Shown here piece by piece: positions 47,540-60,509 of a stretch of DNA of 64,000 bases; positions within the stretch are counted from its first letter, which is position 1, and every line of letters starts with the position of its first letter. A program made the translations under genes and the position numbers. The notes below the pieces were generated by a model that did not search any database, was not told the origin of the DNA, and saw only the letters and a list, made by a program, of their open reading frames with translations. The DNA is from Penium margaritaceum. Taxonomy: Eukaryota; Streptophyta; Zygnematophyceae; Desmidiales; Peniaceae. The DNA lies in contig SZWC01002392.1 in the NCBI GenBank assembly GCA_023375785.1, forward strand, positions 65,451-129,450. The letters run 5' to 3'.

Positions 47540-48800
47540 TCATGCCCGTCTCCCCCCCTCAGAGCTGGCGACCTCCTCCTCTCCTCAGGTTCATCTTACC
47601 ACAGGGCCCAACAAGTTCCCTCCCTGTCAGTACAAGCCACTCTCAGGGCCCCATGCAGGCAAGGTCTGTGGTGGAATCAACCACCCTCAAGGTGCCTGCG
47701 ACCATTTCAAGACAGACCAGTGGCTTGCCCAACATCCCAGAAAGACCTATGCTGAGATCAAACTGGCGTGCTGAGGCGCGCAAGGCTCGTGCGAGCCGTT
47801 TTGGAGCACTCAAACATGGTAGTGTGACACCTATATCTACACCTAGTTTGAATACCCTTGCCACTCGTATCCCTCCCGATACACGTGTTTCCACAATGTA
47901 CACTGCCGATGAAACCGGATTCGACATCTATTCCTTGTCCTCTCCCTCCCCCACTTTGATTTCCGACTTTTTCACGGAGAAAACCCTTGATGTTGAAGCT
48001 ACCTCGTATTCTCTCAATGATTCAAAAAGCACCACTCCTCTCCAGTCCCCCGTTCCTGTTTCTGGTGCCACTACGGACATGGTTGTTGAATTTCGCGCTC
48101 GTACAACTCCTACCTCTCCAGCCTCCATTCATGGTCAGGTCATTGGCCTCCACCTTCATTCACTTTGCACCAACCTCCTTTCAGTCTGCAAGCTACAACA
48201 AGAAGGGGTGCACGTCCATTTTCCTGCGTTTGGCACTCAAGCCCATCTCTCAACCTCAACTGGTCGTCATCTTGCCACCTTTCACCTTCACAACAACCTC
48301 TACCGCATCCGTGTGCCTTGCATCACACATCCTTCTTCACATGCACTCACGAAAACCACCACCGCTTATTGTCCATGCCGCAATCTCTCCCACCCTCTCA
48401 TCCTCCATCATCGTTGTCTTTTTCACCCCAATTTCACCACTTTGCAGAAGCTCTCCTCTCACAACATGGCCCTCGGACTTCCGCAACTTCCTCCTCTCCC
48501 ACCTCTGTGTGCACCACCTTGTACCGCTTGCGTTCAGGGAAAAATTTGTGCAGCTTCTTACCCTCCCAAGCCCTCTCGTGCTCCTAGGCCTCTCGCAATT
48601 TTCCACCTTGATATTGTCGGTCCTATTTGTCCCGTGTCCCACACAAACCACTCTTTCTTTCTCACAATTCTTGACGATCACTCTCGGATTGGCGTGGCCA
48701 TCCCTCTCTGCTCCAAATCTAACTTTCCAGTGTGCTCCAACACCATGCACTCTACAACGAGTGCACACAAACAGTGTGATGTCATATTTTTGTGCATGGT
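47540..48800 (+). pseudogene. E2 nucleocapsid, protease and integrase remains
   Basis: The Cys/His motif at 47625-47699 has spacing C-X13-C-X4-H-X4-C instead of the usual CX2CX4HX4C knuckle. A weak protease region follows (about 47880-48150), then pre-integrase sequence with a CTACVQGKI pair (about 48510-48545), and the integrase start with LAIFHLDIVGPI and LDDHSRIG (about 48590-48700). Sequence identity to the element ends at about 48800 at the inserted block. Fossil. Confidence 0.75.
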
Positions 48801-48852
48801 TTCCACCATCTTTGTCCCTCTTTTAACTCAATACATCCTTCGCTCTTCCTCT

Positions 48853-49434
<582 letters not shown>

Positions 49435-49439
<5 letters not shown>

Positions 49440-51640
49440 CCTTGATCTCTCTCTTTATATCTTGCTACCCCCTGCCCTCCAATACATTTTTCTAAATACT
49501 TATACTCATTCGTTTTTAAACACAGTTATTAATTTTTTTGAAAGTTTCTGTTTCTTCTTTGTTTGACAAGAAGAACATTTTCATAATGCGCTGACCTATA
49601 GTAGTCTCTATGTACTGAATAGGATATGCCTGTATTAAATACCAATGTCTTTAGGCTTATAACAGTCTTTTGAAGTCAGATGTCCGAGACGTAGTAAGAC
49701 CTCGTCTAGGGGTATCGAGTGCGCCTTAAGTGCCGCGGTCGAATGGCCGATCGGAGTCATTGTCTCGTGTGGAAGAATGACAGCCGTCAATATCGGCCGG
49801 CAGAATGCAGGATAGCCGGTCGTCTCTCTAACCTGCTTGCAGTCGAAAGTCCGATGAGGACCTCGTCCCGATTCTCAGACCCCCCTAGTGCGAGGTTTAG
49901 TGTATATGGGTCAGTGCGATCGTTTTGGGTGACAAAGTGCCCTTATCACGCACTCAGTGTGTGATGCTGTAAAGTTTTTGATCCGCAATCGTTTGCTATG
50001 TAAGGTATCAAGAATTAAACATGGTTTGCGAAGCTTTCCTGGTTGCAATTCGAACAAATGATTCAGCGCGAGAACAGGATTTGCCGTTCCTGGCGGCCAG
50101 GCGGTTTTTCGAAGCAGGAGAGAAATGTCACATTTATGAGGATCCGTATGCCAAGCGGTAAAAACTTTTCCCTACACATCTTAACGGCAATATCGTCAGC
50201 GACAATTTGAGCCAGGTATTCCGTCGGTTACATTCTAAGGATTCCTTTTAGACTGGATGTCAAGAGAGAAATCTAAAGTAACGTAGTTTTCTTCACAAAA
50301 CAAATATAAGAAAAGGGGGAGTCGATTCAAATCGATCGAGATGGTGAATCGACGGTCGAAGACATTTCATCTCTCCATTGGCAGACTTTTCAAGTAAACG
50401 ATTTTTGGGAAGCTGGAACTTCCGGATTATGTACAAAACGTCCTCACATAGGGATCTGCGATTTGAACATTAAGTTCGGGACCTTGAATATCATTTTCCA
50501 CGTCAGGTGACGAACCTCGCCGCAAGTAGCTTTGCAGTTTTTTACGTCGAGCCAAAGTTGCAAACCAGGAAGGTCTGCAAACTGAAATGCTAGATGGATC
50601 CTCTCGATCCTGCCATTACGGATTTCGGCTATCGCACACTTAATGCATGATAAGTGTACTTTCGTACTCATTTTGAGTGCACTCGCCACATGCACTACCT
50701 CCGTACACTGGGGCCATCTCCGGACCACCTTGCGAGCACCGAAACGAAGCTGTCGTAGGCGAGTAGACGGCCGTCGAGTTCAACAGGGAAAGCCGCTCAG
50801 AGCGATCGACCAGACGGTTCGCCGCAGCAAACCAGATAGCGAGTGCAAGAATCACGACAGATACCCTTCAATAATTTTGTTACAGGGATACCTCTAACAG
50901 AACACTGAGCCGAAATTACGTCCCAAAGTTGATTATAGATGAAAGTATCTACAAAAACAAAACAAAAAATATTTCACGCTGCTCATTATTTATTAATGAG
51001 TCTTCACATATCATTCTACATCTTTTAGTCAGGTGGATTTTGGCCTTAAATATGCATTCAAACATATAATGTTACAAGAAACAAAGAGATATAATCTTAC
51101 CTCAGTTCTTTCCTTCTTGCAAAAACATTTATAGGCCATATAGGATAAAAACAAAAGGTTTCATTTAACACATAAGACAAACCAGCAAACTGAGTGCGCT
51201 TTGAGTGTACTTTTGTATGGTGAGTGAGCGCACTTGTCACATACACTTGCCCCACACACCAAGGTCCTTTCTATGGAGAAGATTCTCTGGCCATAAAAGA
51301 CAAAAAAAAAATCTTCTTGGAAACAAAAGACAAATGAGCACACTGAGTGCGTTCTTAGTGTATTTTTTTTTGGTGACCGAGCGCAATGACCACATACACT
51401 AGCCCCACGCATTGGGGTCCTTCTTAACGAGAGAATCACTTGGCCACATAGGAAAAAATAAAAGATTCACTTGGACACATAAGACAAATATGCGCACTGA
51501 GTGTACGCTTAGTGTAATTTTATATGGAGAGTGAGCGCACTTTCCACTTACACTAGCCCCACGCACTGGGGTCGTTCCTAAGAAGAAAAATCTTTGGCCA
51601 CATAAGACAAAAGCATACTCCTCTCATACATTATTAAAGC
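49435..51640. other. Unassigned sequence inserted in E2
   Basis: This block interrupts the E2 integrase and differs in style from the retroelement DNA around it, with CG-containing unique sequence (49700-50900) and then AT-rich repeats. A 46-codon open frame starts at 50021 and a 71-codon minus-strand frame (50640-50855) opens with a hydrophobic, signal-like stretch (MILALAIWF). Neither is recognisable. No terminal repeats or target duplication were found. It could be a host fragment, a worn transposon or an assembly insertion beside the CT gap. Confidence 0.45.
51168..51605. repeat. Tandem repeat, three units of about 153 bp
   Basis: Units begin near 51168, 51321 and 51474. Each carries an AAGACAAA word, a GAGTGCG/GAGTGTA word, a GAGCGCA word followed by CACATACACT, then CCCCAC-CACTGGGGTC-like sequence. 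A related lone copy lies at 50650-50720. The units are about 70-80 percent alike by eye. Confidence 0.8.
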
Positions 51641-53243
51641 AGTGTAGGCATGGGTGAAAATAACACCCATTGAAGGGATCACACTCAAGGCACACACCAA
51701 AAAGGGAGTGTATGAAATGGCCAGGATTAACCATACCTCCCATAGTTCAAAAACAGCAACAGATTCCAGTGCCAACCACTTTTGAAGAAGCCATGGCTGG
51801 TCCACATGCAAAGGAGTGGAGAAGAGCAATAGAGAGTGAGCTCCATGCATTTCAAGCGACCAACACCTACATTGAGGAGCCAAGACCCTCCACAAAAAAC
51901 GTTGTCAAAGGGATGTGGCTCTTCCGCGTGAAAATGTCTCTCGGCAAACCTGTAGAGCTCTCCTCCACATTGTTGCATCACGTGACATGGATTGGCATGC
52001 AATGGACGTATCAACTGCCTTCCTCCAAGGTGATCATCATGAGACCATCTACCTTGAGTGTCCAAAGGGCTACCACCCTTCCTCTCCAAACAACGTTTGG
52101 CGCCTCCAACGGCCAGTCTATGGCCTGAAGCAGTCACCCCGATAGTGGCATGCAAAGCTTCGAAACACTCTCATCAACCTTGGCTTTCATCCATCCCAAT
52201 CTGATGCAAGTCTCTTCCTTCGCAAATCCACATCCGGTTGCTACATTCTTGCATAGGTTGACGACATGACGCTTACATTAGACAACCTTGATGAGCTCAC
52301 TGCCCTCAAGGAAGTACTCATGCAATTCTTTCAAATGAAAGACCTCGATGAACTTACTCAGTACCTTGGCATTGAGGTGCGTCGTGACTGAGCAATGTGT
52401 ACCATCACTCTTTCCCAAAAGTCGTATGTCAACTCAACTCTCACTTGCTTTGGACATGAAGCATGCAACGACACGACAACTCCAATGGCAGCCAACCACA
52501 ACCTCATTGCACCGGCTGTTCCAACAACTCAACCCTCCTCTAAACCGTGTCCTGAACTTGTGGGCTCCCTCATGTACGCTATTGTCTGCACTCGTCCAGA
52601 CCTTGAGTATCCACTCAGTGTTCTTTCTCGCTTTGTCACCCAAGGACAGTTTTCAGATACACATTGGAAGGCTGCCAAGGGATTCCTTTGGTACCTTAAA
52701 GCGACAAAGACCTACGGGCTCACGCTCGGTGGTACCAACCCCATCTTCCTACAAGGCTTCACTGACTCTTCCCGAGCAGACGTTCAAGCTAATCGCCGCT
52801 CCACCCAAGGCGATGCTTTCCACCTTGGTTCAGGACTCATAAGTTGGCGCTCCACCCGCTCCTTCTCAGTCTCTCTCTCCTCGTGTGAAGCAGAATTGTA
52901 TGCCGGCACTATGGCTGCACAAGAGGCAAAGTGGCTTCGCCACTTTCTCTACAAACTTAGACACCCACAACCTACACCGCTCTTATGGTGTGACAAGCTA
53001 AGCACCATCGTACTCATGAAATACCCTGTTTATCACTCACGAACCAAACACATCGAGCTCGGCTACTTCTTCATACGTGAGCTCATACAAGCTGGTGAAC
53101 TTCTGGTTCGTCATGTCACTTCTCATGATAACATCACCGACATCTTCACCAAGGCGCTACCTCGTGAACAACATCAAAAGCTATTGAATCGTCTTGGACA
53201 CCATGCCCCTTTGGGAGATGTTGTGAGCCTTCTGGGCTTCTAA
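51641..53243 (+). pseudogene. E2 RT and RNase H
   Basis: RT begins with EAMAGPHAKEWRRAIESEL (about 51795) and continues with MDVSTAFLQGD, GYHPSSPNNVWRL and YGLKQSP (about 51990-52140). RNase H (about 52560-53240) has the SLSSCEAELYAG active-site region and ends with RTKHIELGYFF and HDNITDIFTKAL. RNase H is the best kept part of the element; 52395-53243 reads open. Fossil with several breaks. Confidence 0.87.
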
Positions 53244-53249
53244 GTGGTG

Positions 53250-53528
53250 TGTCTGATTGTGGCCTAGTGGTCTTCACTGGGACCATTTAATCATGAGAAG
53301 CCTAGTTCAGCTCTCCCTGACTACAATCACAGTTTTACTGTGATTGCAGTCAGATATGCAATCTAACATGTCAGCAACATGGATTGCAAGAATGCACCTA
53401 GGTGGCAGATAACAGATTGCTACAGTGTGCCTAGGTAGCAGATCAGTCCCCTCTTTGTCCTAAGTATATCAGCTCACTTGGGCTCATTCATCAATCACGC
53501 ATTCAGAATTTCCACCTTCTTTCAGACA
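53250..53528 (+). repeat. E2 3' LTR
   Basis: 279 bp, followed by the target repeat GACGA (53529-53533). Substitutions relative to the 5' LTR are scattered, with no length difference. Confidence 0.92.
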
Positions 53529-55701
53529 GACGAGGCTTATGCTGACGTTCCGGATTACGCCGCTTATTGTCAATCTCCCTCCGACAACTCAGCAACAGTG
53601 CAGAACGCTCCAGCCACATGATTGCCACATGAACAATGACGTCCTCCATCCCCGGTAAGCTCTCTCGTTGCCCATAGAATGCTTCAGTAGAGCTAGTGTG
53701 CCGTCCCTCGTGGGACGGCACCAGCAAAACTAGCAGCACCAACAGAGCCAGCTGTAGCAACCTCTTGTCGTGTAGCATCTCTTGCTATCTCACAGACAGT
53801 CATTGCATCTTCTGGATCGCCTAACATCTTCGCTTTCCTGGAAGCAGCACTTGTTTCTAGTGTTGTTGTTTCTTCCACTTTTGCTCCTACAACACGTGTT
53901 GCCCATGCACCTGCCTCCATAGCTGCTGGTACGGCAGTCAACACCTACACCGCCGCTGCCGTTGACCAGAAACCTCTTGCAGCCACAGTTTTTAACGTCA
54001 TAACGCAGGTCGCAATAGCCACAGACTCTGTAGCGACAGCAGCAGCTTCAACTGCCACTGCTCTCTAGTGCAGTCTTTCAGAAATTTTTTTGGGGCAGTA
54101 GCTGCTGAGTGGGTGCGGTCCAAGGTGCAGGCGAGCCGCGAGGCGAGCCGCAGCACCCGAGGCGCGGGCTGGACCTGTTGGAGATGCCACAGCACCCGAG
54201 AGACGAGCACAAAGCGGAGGCAGAAGCAATTGATGCGGTGAGAGCTGCACGAGCACAATAGCAAGATATGTGGACACAGTTCTCCAATGCGGATAGTAGA
54301 GTTCAGTATTGAAGTACGGGCATGGAAGACGGTGGCATGGCCATGGGCACAGTGCTAGAAGGTACGGGCACTAAGAGCAACAGCGTGAAGAGAAAAAGTC
54401 GGGACGTATTCCCGAGGTCTTGCGGAAGGCAGCAGCACCAAGGAACGGATGTTGAGGAAGATCTTGGTTGTAGTATGGTCGCAGCACTGAGGTGCGGGCT
54501 GGGAAGCCACAGCACCGAAGTGCGGGCGATGCGGAGAAGATGAAACTGGACGCAGCAAGGGTGAAGAGGCCTGTCACTCCTTGCGGGCATTGTGAAAGAT
54601 GAGCAGACTTCAAGTGTGGACGCGGTGCAGGTCAGCACGAGCGTTGGTCAAAGAGAAGAAAGCGGAGAGCTGAAGATACACGAGGAATGGAAGGGAAGCA
54701 CTGGGGGCAGGGCAAAGCCCGGGCCAAGACAGGAAGACACGGTGAACCGATGAAATTGGTTAATGGAAGCATGCAGTACAAACAGGTAAGTACTAGAACC
54801 TAGTCCTAGAGATGTCCGACTACTGACCCTAGCCTAACCGCTCCACACGCTAAGGTGGACGGTAGAAAAGCCGCGGCCTTAGGTGTCTTGCCGCTACTGC
54901 CGCTGGGTGTGAAGCGGCTTCGCCGCTTTGCACTGTGGTGCTCTCTCTTGCTTGTGCGCCGGATGTTGCTGGTCTTAGTCGCTTTGTCTTGTAGTGTGGA
55001 CCGGAGCGCGGGCAGTCTGCTCGACGGTAGTCTTGAGCGAGACTATCGACCTTTCGGCCGTTGATGAGCTGACGTGGCACTGGTCCGGTCCGATTCTCCC
55101 GCGCAGGGTGAAGGCTCTCCCGCCGGGGCTGTTGAGATTGTGCGGAGAGGGTGATGACCGTAATCGGACGGTCGCAGGTTTTCTTACGAGAGGTGGAGGG
55201 AGGTTGGGTATCCGGAGAAATGGGGTATTTGGGTGAAGTCTTGTGGACAGTGGATATTATTCTGACACAGTCATCTCCATCCAGATCTCTATGACACAGG
55301 TATAACCTGGTGTTGCTTCTTCATATCCTGGCCATCACATCCGCATTGTGGTCACCACTATAGCTGCCGTCTCCACCCTCACAGGTGTTGCTCTTGCTAG
55401 GGTCGCCTGCCTCATCATGTGTGCATCCTCTTCTGTGGCAGTCATCACAGCTTCGGCAGCAGCATCGCTGCCACCTCTGTTTGGCTTGCACCATCAGCTC
55501 TAGTGAGCTACCATCCACTTGATTCTTGGGCTCCTTTCTCTCTCTCTCCTCTCTTTTCTCCTGTGGTCGTGTGCGTGCATTTCACTTTCTTTCTTGCAGC
55601 ACTACCTAGCCAATCTACACCCGTCTTACTTTCCCACGCCCACTAGGACTGGGAAAACTCTACCGGAAAAAATATTCGGCTGAGTTCCTTATCCACTCAC
55701 C
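53529..55701 (+). other. D leader, right part
   Basis: Sequence between E2 and the D gag. It includes an AGC/ACA triplet-rich stretch (53690-54060), a GC-rich stretch with the hairpin AAGCGGC-TTC-GCCGCTT (about 54912-54929), and a CT-rich stretch before gag. No domain was recognised. Leaders of this length are unusual for copia; part may be another unrecognised insertion. Confidence 0.5.
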
Positions 55702-58700
55702 ATGATGGTTGATGATGACCAGTATGTAGCCTTGCATGATGAGCTACGGAAAGATCGAGCTGCTCTTCAAGCAGCCCTCACTGCACAGCACGCTATAGAA
55801 GAAAAACTACGCACTAAATAGGGCGACCAAGAGACTTTTGTTGATCACATCGTTGATTTTGTTCTCAACCGATTGCAGCATGCGCTAGGCTCCACACCCG
55901 CCGCAGTTGTTGCTGCTAACATTGCTGCTGACAATGCCATCTGCTCTCTCACTTCTGACTCCCTTGCTGATGTGGTTGATGCAAGCTCTGCTTCTACCAA
56001 TGCCCTTGCACAACCCATGCATCGCAAACCCGACTTTGACTCCGCACCACCTTATTTCACCTCTAACCTCACCTTTGCTTCTTGGGAGGTTCGCTTCAGT
56101 GCTTGGGCAAAGGGTGAACAGCTCTTGGAATACTATCACACGCCCAATCCCTATGCAAACACTCCTTTCATGCCCACTGATGCTGAGTCCGAGTGTGCTG
56201 TTCGTGCTCTTATTTGAGCTGGACCTGATGATCTCACTGATGAGATAGGGTCCTACAATGCTGAAACAAACCGCCACATGCCAGCAAACATTGTTGGCGC
56301 ATATGCACTCATCAAGTGCCACACCACTGTTACTGGGCACGCCACACACAGTTTCCTCACCGTCCAGTTCAACACGCTCTCTATGCATGCTGACAAGACT
56401 GTGGATGCCTACTGGGTCCGCAGCCTCCGCCTTCTTCGTGACCTTGGCAAAGCGACGCCTGGACAGCTTCCTGCTGTCATCTCTATTGTCGACAGCCTCA
56501 TCCACGAATTATCCAACATCTTCAGGGAAAAGAAGGCCTCGAAGCTTGAGCATCTTACCGCCAAGCCTGTACCTGCTGACGCTCCCCCCGCATTGGTGCT
56601 CTTCCGGAGTTCACTTCCCAGCGTCTCACTGACTGGTGGAGCACCCTCCACAACAAACGCATCCATCATGCAGTTGTTGCAGCTGCCACCACCGTACTCC
56701 CTCCCACCTCATCATCCTCCACCTCTTCTTCCTCACATTCCTCCTCTGCAATGTACCTCATCACCCAAGGGGGGAGGTGGTGGTTGTGGTCGCGGTCGGG
56801 GCAAAGGCACCGGTGGTTCTGGTGCTGGGGGTCAGGCTGGTCGTGGCAAAGGGAAGGGACCGAGTAGCACCTCTTCTTCCTCATCTACTCCTAGCACTGT
56901 TACGTGCTAGAACTGTGGCACCACCGACCATTCTACGCCGAAGTGTCCGTCACCACCGGACAAAGAGCGCCTTCCCTCAGCCATGCGGGCACACTGGGTG
57001 CGCTCTTCCGGTGGCTCTGGGAGTGCTCCTCATGCCGCCACCTCCACCGCTCCCACGGGACGCGCCTCTCCTGTCATTCCCAAGGCTGCCGCCTACAGCA
57101 CCACTCCTGCTCCGTCCCCATTTCCTTACCCCTGGGATTGGCCCCCGGTGTATGGCGGGCCGGTCTTCTACGGCCCACCATCCAACGCCTACTCTCCTCC
57201 CGCTTGGGCGCCTCCAGCCTACCCGTCTTGCCGTCCCTCTTCCCGCGTTGTCATCACTCCGGACCCGCCTAAGGACGAGCGCCAGTTGGACGCTGCTCTC
57301 TCGCACGCCATCCACCAGCGTCACCTTCATGATCAGGAAGGTGAGAGTGGATGCTCTAGGGTAGAGCCTCTTGCGTGTGTCATTGATGGTGCGTTACGTG
57401 GTCCTGCATCTGGTCATGTTCTCGGATGTCCTCCTGTTGATGTCTCGTGGATTGAAGAATGGCACTCTGTTTTTTTGCCTCGTTGTCTTGCCGCTTGTGG
57501 TCAACGATTTTCCCCACACGCTGCCATTGCCACTGTGAGCCGTGACCCCTCCACTGTTCGTGCGTCGGGTGGCTTCTGGATCCTTGACTCTGGAGCCACC
57601 CACCACATGACTTTGTCGCGCTCATCCTTTGTCTCCCTTGTTCATGTTGGATCTTTCTCCTTTGTTCGCTCTGGCTTTGGCCAGCTGCTCCCTATTCAGG
57701 GGGTTGGGGTCGTGCGCTTTGTCGGCCCTTGGGGGGACCTGTTTTTGCCGGACGTCCTATATGTTTCACTACTTGAGTTGAGTCTTCTCTCTGTTACGAC
57801 ACTTGATGACCAGGACACGGACTTCTCCTCTGTCATGGCATTGCCTCTGTCTCACATCGCACCTCTTGACGCATCCTCCTATAAGTTAAATGTTGTGACT
57901 GTCCATTTTGTGTTCCCACCTTTGCTCCTGCTCCTGTCACTGCTGTCCATGTGCATGTTGCACGCTGCCTTTCTCTTGTGCATGCCCAACTGTTGCACCG
58001 CCGCCTGTGCCACATTCACACTGCTACCATTGACTGCCTTCTTCGTGTGCTTCCAGCGGATGGACTTGATGCTGCCACGTTCCCTGCCCCTTGCCCTCCC
58101 GACTGTCTTGACTATGCTTAGGGGAAAATGCATCACTCCCCTTTCTCCATCTTTGAGTCTCGCACCTCTCATCCCTTCGACCCTTTACATGCTAACGTCA
58201 TGGGGTCCCTTCCCCATGATGCTCTTGGAGGGGTTGTCCGTTACGTTCTCTGTCTCACTGATGAATTCTCTCGCATGCGCTGGGTTTTCACTTAAAAAAA
58301 GAGTGATATATGCTCCACTTTTGAGTCATGGCTTCCCCAGGCTAAAATTTCCTGTGGTCGTCGTCTCCGTGTCTTTTTTTGTAACCGTGATGGTGAATTC
58401 ATTGGCCCCACTTCTTATTTTCTCACATCTCATGGGATGACCATTGAAACTATGGCTCCCTACACACCCAACAAAACGACGTGTCTGGACGCTGGAACAA
58501 AAACTCTTGTTGACGGTGTCCGTATATTTCTCCGTGAATCTGACCTCCCCCCTCTCTTCTCTTTTGAGGCCATGGCCTACATGACATGGGTTAGGAACTG
58601 CGTTCCACACGGTCCCCTTCCTTGTCATGTCAGGCCTTTTAAGCGTTGGTTTGGGCGTCGTGCCGACCTATGCCTTGCTTTTGTCTGGGGTTGTGTTGCT

Positions 58701-59886
58701 GCCGCTCGGCTCCACGAGGACCTTCGTGACGGCAAACTCAGTCCGCAAGCCCGCCTGTGCACCTTTCTCGGGGTTTCAGCCATGTCCAAATCCTGGCGCT
58801 TCTGGGACCCCGACCGTGCCCGTGTTGTTGAGTCTCGTGACGCCCTCTCCTTTGAGGACGTCTTTCCTCCCGACCTGTCCCGTGTCGCTCCAGCCTCGTC
58901 TCCGTCCTCGCTCTGTCGGCTTTGGGGGGTGGGTCTATTGCAGCGTCTGGTCTTGCTGGGGCATCAGCACCTCTCCCCGGTTCGGCTCCTTTGCCCTCTC
59001 CTGGTTCTCCTCTGTCTGACATGTCTACCAGCTCTGACACGTCCCTCAGTACTCCGTCTGCATCCTTGTCTGGTCCTTCCCCAACGTCTTCTCCCTCAGC
59101 ATTCTCTGAGTCCACGTCAGTGCCTCTCAGCGCTTCACCACTGCCTGTTGACATTCTGGCACAGTATTCCCCATGCGTTGTCGCTGAACCCCTACAGCCA
59201 ACTGTGTCTGCTAGTGAGATAGCCTCTCCTCGAGTCACTGATACCCCTCCAGTTGTACCTGAGCCATACACTCACGGAGGGAGACTACGTGCCCTTCCAC
59301 AACACTCTGCCTCACATTCCGCCCAGTCCTCTCATCGCCACACCCGCTCTAGTGCATCTTCCACTCCAGCTGGCTCCTCTGCCAGACCTACTGGACTTGA
59401 CGCACTATAACATGCTGTCAATGTGGTCCACCCTAACTGAGCAGTGGGCTATGCCCTCGTGGCTCATGAGTTGCACAGTGCTCTGGATGCATCAGTCGCT
59501 GGATACGTCGCTGCCTGCTTTGCGGCAAGCAGGCTTCCACCGCTTCCAGCAGAGCCTACCACTGTTCCTCAGGCGAGAGAGGCATCTGACATTGATCTTT
59601 GGGAAAAGGCCATGTAGGAGGAGCTCATAGCCCTGAACAAACATGAGGTCTTCGATCTTGTTGATCTCCCAGCAGGTCATAAGGATGTTTCAGCTTGTTG
59701 GGTCCTTTAGCAAAAGCTGAAGCCTGATGGCACGATTGATAGGTATAAGGCTCGGCTCACCGCCAAGGGATTCTACCACATTCCAGGCGTTGACTTCGAT
59801 GAGACATTTGCCCTTGTTGGATGATAAACCATGATGAGGAAATCTACATGGTGCAGCCCCTAGGCTTTAAAAATGGCACGAACAAG

Positions 59887-60509
59887 GGGCTCGTACCAGA
59901 CTCGTCATAGTCCGGTACGGCAGGGAATTTCCTCGCGGGAAAGTCTTCCGGCGAAGGATCAACCCTGTCCGAATTTTTTGCAAGGACTGTGACGATGGGT
60001 CAAAGGCTTGCGAAAAATGTGCGAGCAGTGGTTTGAAGCGCGAGAAAAAAAGCGCGTTCTCAACAGTCGCCGCAATCCGCCGCAAAGCAGTGTGCTTTGC
60101 GGCGGCCATTCTGATTGGCTCGCGCAACATCCCCCTGGTTCTGCGACCTGCCGCAGCTGCCGCAATGACACTTTTCGTGTCAATGCGGCCAGCCAGGGGC
60201 TTCTGCGGCAGACTTTTGAAATACCGTGCTAATACGGTTTTCAAGTGAGCAAATAACCCAATCTCCATGATCTTGTTTTAGTTCATTTCGCTAAACTTTG
60301 GATGTTCGAATCCGGTCGCGACGGTTTTGGCGGGTCAACGGTTCCTGCCGCATGCGGCAGATAAGTGCAAGAGGGGGTCCCGTTTCTTCGAAAATACCGG
60401 AAAACCTCCACGGCAGGGTCCGCGGGGGTCCTTGCGGCAGGTTTTGCGGCAGACCCTAAACCCCCGCCATTTCTGCCGCACCGGACTCCGGCGAGTCTGG
60501 TACGAGCCC
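59887..60509. mobile_element. Non-autonomous DNA transposon with 37-bp TIRs
   Basis: Ends are inverted repeats starting GGGCTCGTACCAGACTCG, about 37 bp with four mismatches. Flanks are AAG on both sides (59884-59886 and 60510-60512); if the repeat is taken one base shorter, the duplication reads CAAGG. D RT sequence continues directly across it. The 623-bp body has no transposase but many TGCGGCAG/CTGCCGCA words, including a perfect 16-bp palindrome (60345-60360) and a perfect 13-bp hairpin (60077-60105). GGG-starting ends with a 3-bp duplication recall PIF/Harbinger MITEs, but the usual TWA target is absent, so the superfamily is open. Confidence 0.85.
60077..60105. other. Perfect 13-bp stem hairpin in the DNA transposon
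   Basis: CCGCCGCAAAGCA, then GTG, then TGCTTTGCGGCGG. The arms are exactly complementary around a 3-base loop. Such subterminal palindromes can be transposase-binding or fold-back features. Confidence 0.8.

Noticed and set aside
50021-50161. 46-codon open frame as a small gene
   Set aside because: No similarity recognised, no neighbouring support, and this length is expected by chance.
57880-58300. Leu-rich frame as a membrane protein
   Set aside because: It is a shadow frame over decayed D pre-integrase and integrase sequence.
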